Positions 59,797 to 64,000 of a DNA stretch of 64,000 nucleotides are shown here, in pieces (positions within the stretch are counted from its first letter, which is position 1; the number at the start of each line of letters is the position of its first letter). The notes beneath the pieces were generated by a model. It worked only from the letters and a program-made list of their open reading frames with translations. It did not search any database and was not told where the DNA came from. A program made the position numbers and the translations under genes. Origin of the DNA: JBEEJZ01 sp046046915 (GTDB lineage: Bacteria > Pseudomonadota > Gammaproteobacteria > Burkholderiales > Burkholderiaceae_C); the NCBI GenBank assembly GCA_046046915.1, contig JBJOIT010000005.1, positions 33,874-97,873 of the forward strand, read 5' to 3'.

Positions 59797-60462
59797 ATGT
59801 CCACAGCTCTGACCATTGATTTTGTTTCTGACGTCTCCTGCCCCTGGTGTGCCATCGGTCTGAGCGCGCTTGAAGTGGCTATGGCACGCGTCGCCCCGGA
59901 CATCACGGTGCATCTGCACATCCAGCCCTTTGAACTGAACCCACAAATGACGCCGGGCGGGCAGGACATCACCGAACACCTGACCCAAAAATATGGCTCC
60001 ACGCCGGAGCAGCAGGCGCAAATCCGCGAATCCATCCGCCAGCGTGGCGAGACCGTGGGCTTCACGTTTCGCAAGGAGGGTCGCGGTCGCATCTACAACA
60101 CCTTTGATGCCCACCGCCTCATGCATTGGGCTGGCATGCCCGACACCCAGCCTGCGGGCACCCAGCACGCACTCAAAAAAGCCCTGCTGCAAGCCTATTT
60201 CACGCAGGGGCTCAGCCCTGAATCCCATGAGGTGCTGGCTGATGCTGCCGTGCAGGTGGGCCTGGATGGTGAGGAGGCGAGGGCGGTGCTGGCAAGTGAT
60301 GCTTACACCGCCGAGGTGCGCACTGCGCAGCGCTATTACAACGACGCGGGCATACATTCGGTGCCGGCGGTCATCATCAACCAGCGGCATTTGATCTCGG
60401 GTGGCCAGCCGGCTGACACTTTCGAGCAGGCCCTTCGTCAGATTGCCGCCGCGCAAGCCTGA
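59797..60462 (+). CDS. DsbA-family oxidoreductase (FrnE/2-hydroxychromene isomerase-like)
   Basis: A 221-residue thioredoxin-fold protein with an active CxxC in FVSDVSCPWCAIG (about 11-23), then FELNPQMTPGGQDI and a C-terminal GIHSVPAVIIN cis-Pro loop. It has no signal peptide, so it is cytoplasmic like FrnE. FrnE relatives are thiol oxidoreductases in stress or polyketide pathways. Substrate unknown. I chose the ATG at 59797. It is divergent from modA. Confidence 0.88.
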   Translation: MSTALTIDFVSDVSCPWCAIGLSALEVAMARVAPDITVHLHIQPFELNPQMTPGGQDITEHLTQKYGSTPEQQAQIRESIRQRGETVGFTFRKEGRGRIYNTFDAHRLMHWAGMPDTQPAGTQHALKKALLQAYFTQGLSPESHEVLADAAVQVGLDGEEARAVLASDAYTAEVRTAQRYYNDAGIHSVPAVIINQRHLISGGQPADTFEQALRQIAAAQA

Positions 60463-60490
60463 GGTCGACCTTGGCCTTTAGCATGCCTTG

Positions 60491-61303
60491 ATGAGCCGCC
60501 CCACTTTGCCCTTGAAGCCCGAACACAGCCCACAGGCGGGTGCGTGGGGCTGGTGGGTTCAAAGCTGGCGGGTGGTGCATCTGGGGGCCCTGCTGCTGGT
60601 GCTGATCCTGTCGCCCTCAACCTACCAAGGCGAGGTGCGTCGGCTCATGGCGCAGCACATTTATCGCAGCACTGCACCCATTCTGGGATGGTTCACCGTG
60701 TTGTTTGCGTTGTTCAGTCTGGTGCTGACCCGCATCGTGGTGGCCACGGCCGAGAGCTATGGTTTGTCGCAATACGCATTACAGGTGGTTATACGGGTGC
60801 TGGTGCTGGAGTTGATACCCTTGACCGCGGCCCTGTTTGTGGCCTTGCGCTGTACCTTGCCTGACAGCGCTGACTTGCTTGAGCTTCAACGCACAGGCGG
60901 TTGGGCCGCGCTCGCCCGGCAGGGACGTGACCCGGTTCGCATGGCGGTCTTGCCGCGTGTGGTGGCAGGCATCTTTGCCACCATCACCCTGGCAGCCATC
61001 AGCGGTGTGGTGGCGCTGGTCTTGGCCTATTTGGCTGAATTCGGTTTTACGCTGGCGGGCATTGCTTCCTACACCCGTGTGTTCGGGCAAGTGTTCAGCC
61101 CTCCGGTGGTGCTGATATTTGTACTCAAAACAGGCTTTTTTAGCCTGGCGGTGTCGCTCATGCCCATGGCCTCGGCCCTGTACACCCTGTCGACCCGAGC
61201 GTCGCGCCAGATCCGCAGCTTGGCTGAGTTGCGCAGCCTGGTGCGCATGTTCACGGTGCTTTTGTTGATAGAAGTGGCTTCGCTGGTGGGTAACTACTAT
61301 TGA
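60491..61303 (+). CDS. MlaE-like ABC transporter permease
   Basis: A 270-residue permease of the MlaE/YrbE group, with about five helices and the conserved LRSPELIPL-type loop LELIPLTAALFVALRC, then VLPRVVAGIFATITLAAI. MlaE-type permeases move phospholipids between inner and outer membrane with an MCE protein and an MlaF ATPase. An MCE gene follows after 44 bases, but no ATPase gene is seen here. I chose ATG 60491. Confidence 0.85.
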   Translation: MSRPTLPLKPEHSPQAGAWGWWVQSWRVVHLGALLLVLILSPSTYQGEVRRLMAQHIYRSTAPILGWFTVLFALFSLVLTRIVVATAESYGLSQYALQVVIRVLVLELIPLTAALFVALRCTLPDSADLLELQRTGGWAALARQGRDPVRMAVLPRVVAGIFATITLAAISGVVALVLAYLAEFGFTLAGIASYTRVFGQVFSPPVVLIFVLKTGFFSLAVSLMPMASALYTLSTRASRQIRSLAELRSLVRMFTVLLLIEVASLVGNYY

Positions 61304-61347
61304 GGCATGCCATTCAGCCTAGACCTGCCGCCTTGACACTTTGACGT

Positions 61348-62397
61348 ATGTCCTCACATTTACCGCCTGAATCACGTGACACCACCCTGGCGCCCGCCCA
61401 AGTCGAGGCGCCAGTGGACGCGACGGTGTCGGGCTTGAATCTGCCTGGCGTGGCGCATCTGGAATTTCGGGCCGTGCTGCTGCTGATCTTCATGGCTGTG
61501 CTGGTGTGTGCCTCGGCGCTATACGTGATGTATTCCAGAGGCGCTTTTGAGCCCACCCAGCGCCTGGTGCTGGTGGCAGACGATGTCGAAGGCGTGACGG
61601 TGGGCATGGACATGACCTTTGCCGGCTTTCCCATCGGCCGGGTGCGGGGCCTGGAGCTGGCGCCGGACGGCAAGGCCCGTATTCTGGTTGACGTGGCCCG
61701 CAAGGATGCGCACTGGCTGCGCGAGTCCAGCGTCTTTACTCTGGTGCGCGCCTTGGTGGGTGGGCCACGTTTGCGTGCCTACAGCGGCATGATGGAAGAC
61801 CCGCCCATGCCCGATGGGGCTGTGCGCCAGGTGTTGCAGGGCGATGCCATGGCCGATATTCCACGCCTCATGTCCAGCGCCCGCGAGTTGCTGGAGGGCC
61901 TGACGGCCATGACCTCTCCCAACGGCGCCCTGGGTGCCAGCATGACTCAGCTGCAGGCGCTGACTGAGCGCCTGAACAGCCCCGAAGGCGCGGTCGGCAT
62001 CCTGATGGGCAACCCCCGTGATCGTCAACGACTCATCGCCACCCTGGACAAAAGCCATGCGGTGCTGGATGAAGCCACAACCCTGCTCCAGCGCGTGAGC
62101 GGGCTGACCACCCATGCCGATGAACAAGCCTTTGGTGACGGAGGTTTGGTGCCGGAGACACGGGCCGCTGTCACGCAGCTACAAGGTGCCTTGCAAGATG
62201 CCCGAGCCAGTCTGAAAAAAGTGGATGCCGTGCTGAACGAGGCACAGGGTGTAGGCGCCAATCTGCGTGCGGGGACTCAGGACTTGGGCAGCCTGCGCGT
62301 CGAGGTGGAGGCCAACCTGCGCAAGATCGATGGTCTGGTCAAGGATATTCAGCGCCGTTGGCCTTTTGCCGGCAAGACGGAGATCCAGCTGCCATGA
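61348..62397 (+). CDS. MCE (MlaD-like) protein
   Basis: A 349-residue protein with one N-terminal membrane helix (about 36-58), then a single MCE/MlaD domain (about 65-150; FAGFPIGRVRGLELAPDGKARI), and a long helical C-terminal region (about 165-345) that may form a coiled coil. MlaD-type proteins bind and shuttle phospholipids across the periplasm. It follows the MlaE-like permease. Its stop overlaps the next start (ATGA). Confidence 0.88.
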   Translation: MSSHLPPESRDTTLAPAQVEAPVDATVSGLNLPGVAHLEFRAVLLLIFMAVLVCASALYVMYSRGAFEPTQRLVLVADDVEGVTVGMDMTFAGFPIGRVRGLELAPDGKARILVDVARKDAHWLRESSVFTLVRALVGGPRLRAYSGMMEDPPMPDGAVRQVLQGDAMADIPRLMSSARELLEGLTAMTSPNGALGASMTQLQALTERLNSPEGAVGILMGNPRDRQRLIATLDKSHAVLDEATTLLQRVSGLTTHADEQAFGDGGLVPETRAAVTQLQGALQDARASLKKVDAVLNEAQGVGANLRAGTQDLGSLRVEVEANLRKIDGLVKDIQRRWPFAGKTEIQLP

Positions 62398-63107
62398 GCC
62401 CTTCCCGTTTCTTGGTTCGTGAAGCCCTGCGGGGCGGATTGGCCCTGTGCCTGTTGGTGAGCCTGTTGCTGAGCCTGGCAGGCTGTGGCACGCACGCCTT
62501 GCCGCCCAATTGGCAGCTCGAAGCCCAGGGTGCCACCGAGCGCGCTGTGGCGGCCGAGCTAGAGGGCCATCGCCGCGTGGCAGATCTGGAGTTTGACCGA
62601 GCCCGTCTGGCTCTGGCAGCCACCGCCCGGGCCGACCACTTGGCGCAGGGCGAATTGCTGCGTTGTGCGGTGAGCTTGGCCAGCCTGGTGCTCGGTCCCT
62701 GCACCGCCTTTGAGTCGCTGCGCCCGGATGCGTCGCCTGCGCAAAAGGCCTATGCCGACTACCTGGCCGGTCGGGTTCAGGCGGCCCAGGTGCCTCTGCT
62801 GCCCAAGGTTCATCAGACCTTTGCGAACCAACTGCTCGGAGCTGAAGCGGGTAACGATCAGTGGCTGGCGGTGATGGGCGAGGCTGACCCCCTCACGCGT
62901 CTGGTGGCTGCGGGCACCGTGTTTCAGGCGGGAAAGGCCAGCCCGGCGCTGGTGAGCATGGCCGTCGACACGGCCTCGGCCCAAGGTTGGCGTCGGCCTT
63001 TACTGGCCTGGCTTGGGGTTCAAGCCCGCCTGGCGGAGCTAGCTGGCCAGACGGACGAGGCGCAACGCGTGCGACGTCGCATGGCCTTGGTGCCCGCCCT
63101 GGACTAA
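62394..63107 (+). CDS. Putative lipoprotein of the MlaE/MCE operon
   Basis: A 237-residue protein with a signal peptide and lipobox LSLAGCG (Cys at about residue 31). The mature part is Ala/Leu-rich and helical (ATERAVAAELEGHRRVADLEF; ARADHLAQGELLRC). No family is recognised. Its place after the MCE gene suggests an outer-membrane or periplasmic partner in the lipid transport system, similar in position to PqiC- or MlaC-like partners. Confidence 0.75.
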   Translation: MSPSRFLVREALRGGLALCLLVSLLLSLAGCGTHALPPNWQLEAQGATERAVAAELEGHRRVADLEFDRARLALAATARADHLAQGELLRCAVSLASLVLGPCTAFESLRPDASPAQKAYADYLAGRVQAAQVPLLPKVHQTFANQLLGAEAGNDQWLAVMGEADPLTRLVAAGTVFQAGKASPALVSMAVDTASAQGWRRPLLAWLGVQARLAELAGQTDEAQRVRRRMALVPALD

Positions 63108-63127
63108 GACCCGTCGATCAGGGGCCC

Positions 63128-64000
63128 TCAGCACTCGTAGCTGGACACCGGCACGCAGCTGCAGAACAGATTGCGGTCGCCGTAGACGTTGTCCACCCTT
63201 CCCACCGGCGGCCAGTACTTGGCGTGCTTGCGGGTCGAGGCCGATGCAGCACCGGTGGTGCGAGGGTAGGGCCGGTTCCACTCGGTCGTCATCAGGCTGT
63301 CTGCGGTATGGGGCGCGTTCTTAAGCGGGTTGTTGTCCTGTGGCCAGACGCCGGCCTCGACCTGGCGGATTTCGTCGCGGATGGCGATCATGGCGTTGAT
63401 GAAGCGGTCCAGCTCCTCCAGCGTTTCGCTTTCGGTGGGCTCCACCATCAGGGTGTTGGCCACGGGGAAGGACAGCGTGGGCGCATGAAAACCATAGTCC
63501 ATCAGTCGCTTGGCCACGTCCTCGGCCATCACGCCGCTGGTCTCCTTCAGGCCGCGCAGGTCCAAAATGCACTCGTGCGCCACATGGCCGTTGGCTGAGG
63601 CGTAAAGCGTGGGGTAGTGGTCGGCCAGGCGCACGCTGATGTAGTTGGCTGCCAGAATCGCCGCCTCGGTGGCGTGTTTCAGGCCGGCGGCGCCCATCAT
63701 GCGGCAGTACATCCATGAAATGGGCAGCACGGCGGCATTACCCAGAGGCGCCGCACTGATCGCGCCCACGCCGTTGATCGACAGGCCGCCTGTGGCGTGG
63801 CCCGGCAGATAGGGCACCAAGTCCTCCACCACGCAGACCGGGCCCACGCCTGGGCCGCCACCGCCGTGGGGAATGCAGAAGGTCTTGTGCAGGTTCAGGT
63901 GGCTCACGTCGCCGCCAAATTCTCCCGGTGCGGCGACACCGACCAGGGCGTTCATGTTGGCGCCGTCCACGTACACGCGCCCGCCGTGCTGGTGCACCAG
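63128..64000 (-). CDS. gcvP: Glycine dehydrogenase, P protein (partial, N-terminus outside window)
   Basis: The C-terminal 290 residues of the PLP-dependent glycine decarboxylase of the glycine cleavage system. The PLP lysine is in SHLNLHKTFCIPHGGGGPG, and GGLSINGVGAISAAPLGNAA and LFCSCVPVSSYE near the end are typical. The frame is open to the right edge. gcvH and gcvT are not visible. It is convergent with the lipoprotein gene. Confidence 0.97.
   Translation of the reverse strand: MVHQHGGRVYVDGANMNALVGVAAPGEFGGDVSHLNLHKTFCIPHGGGGPGVGPVCVVEDLVPYLPGHATGGLSINGVGAISAAPLGNAAVLPISWMYCRMMGAAGLKHATEAAILAANYISVRLADHYPTLYASANGHVAHECILDLRGLKETSGVMAEDVAKRLMDYGFHAPTLSFPVANTLMVEPTESETLEELDRFINAMIAIRDEIRQVEAGVWPQDNNPLKNAPHTADSLMTTEWNRPYPRTTGAASASTRKHAKYWPPVGRVDNVYGDRNLFCSCVPVSSYEC

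Noticed and set aside
1..64000. tRNA, rRNA, CRISPR, insertion sequence, prophage or toxin-antitoxin content
   Set aside because: No cloverleaf with a TTCGA-type arm, repeat-spacer array, transposase or integrase was seen while reading the gaps; a tRNAscan or ISfinder run would settle it.

Overview
The window is about 64 kb of ordinary chromosome from a betaproteobacterium of the Burkholderiales, most likely family Comamonadaceae (Rhodoferax/Polaromonas/Acidovorax-like). The case rests on gene order (leuC-leuD-leuB-asd-fimV-truA-trpF-trpB; sdhCDAB-sdhE-gltA next to a GntR regulator and mdh; rpsP-rimM-trmD-rplS; xseB-ispA-dxs), on Burkholderiales-type membrane proteins (BPSS1780 family, DUF2782) and on tripartite-transporter content. 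The genus is inference. Coding density is high. I see no rRNA, tRNA, CRISPR array, insertion sequence, prophage or defence island. Both ends cut genes: trpB lacks its C-terminus and gcvP lacks its N-terminus.

Layout. (1) 1-9.1 kb, leftward: leucine synthesis (leuC, a small entericidin-like lipoprotein, leuD, leuB), aspartate semialdehyde dehydrogenase, a FimV-like polar protein, truA, trpF, trpB. A Thr/Lys/Ile-codon-rich leader peptide and an attenuator-like structure lie between leuB and asd. (2) 9.1-20.9 kb, a TCA-cycle block: leftward sdhC-sdhD-sdhA-sdhB-sdhE-gltA ending at a strong terminator, a GntR/UTRA regulator, then rightward mdh, a CitE-like lyase, an MliC-like secreted protein and acnB. 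A perfect palindrome sits in the gntR promoter next to the mdh promoter. (3) 20.9-30.6 kb: phosphate transport (DUF47/PhoU-like plus Pit), a GNAT/TM2 pair, the rpsP-rimM-trmD-rplS translation operon, NUDIX CoA pyrophosphatase, CbiB-like protein, rsgA, an M48 protease, orn. (4) 30.6-43 kb: a DEAD-box helicase with a hairpin-rich leader, an alpha/beta hydrolase, GMP reductase, uvrD, a membrane protein with homoserine kinase, a DUF2782 protein, polA, a dienelactone hydrolase. (5) 43-51 kb: ZIP transporter, a small membrane protein, mercaptopyruvate sulfurtransferase, a DMT exporter, a Rieske oxygenase, xseB-ispA-dxs. (6) 51-64 kb: transport. A TRAP system is split into dctP and convergent dctQM; a tungstate-type importer (tupBCA) converges with a molybdate importer (modABC); then a DsbA/FrnE-like protein, an MlaE-like permease with an MCE protein and a lipoprotein but no ATPase, and gcvP.

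How it works together: the first 20 kb link branched-chain and aspartate-family amino-acid synthesis with the TCA enzymes that supply their precursors. Genes in operons are tightly coupled (ATGA or TAATG overlaps in truA/trpF, entericidin/leuD, rimM/trmD, thrB/BPSS1780, xseB/ispA, tupC/tupA, modB/modC and MCE/lipoprotein).

I did not find a clearly new multi-gene system. The most interesting signals are regulatory: the predicted asd attenuator, the GntR operator in the TCA cluster, nested hairpins between guaC and uvrD, the structured helicase leader, and several genes whose -10-like hexamer lies only 5-7 bases before the start codon, which suggests leaderless mRNAs.
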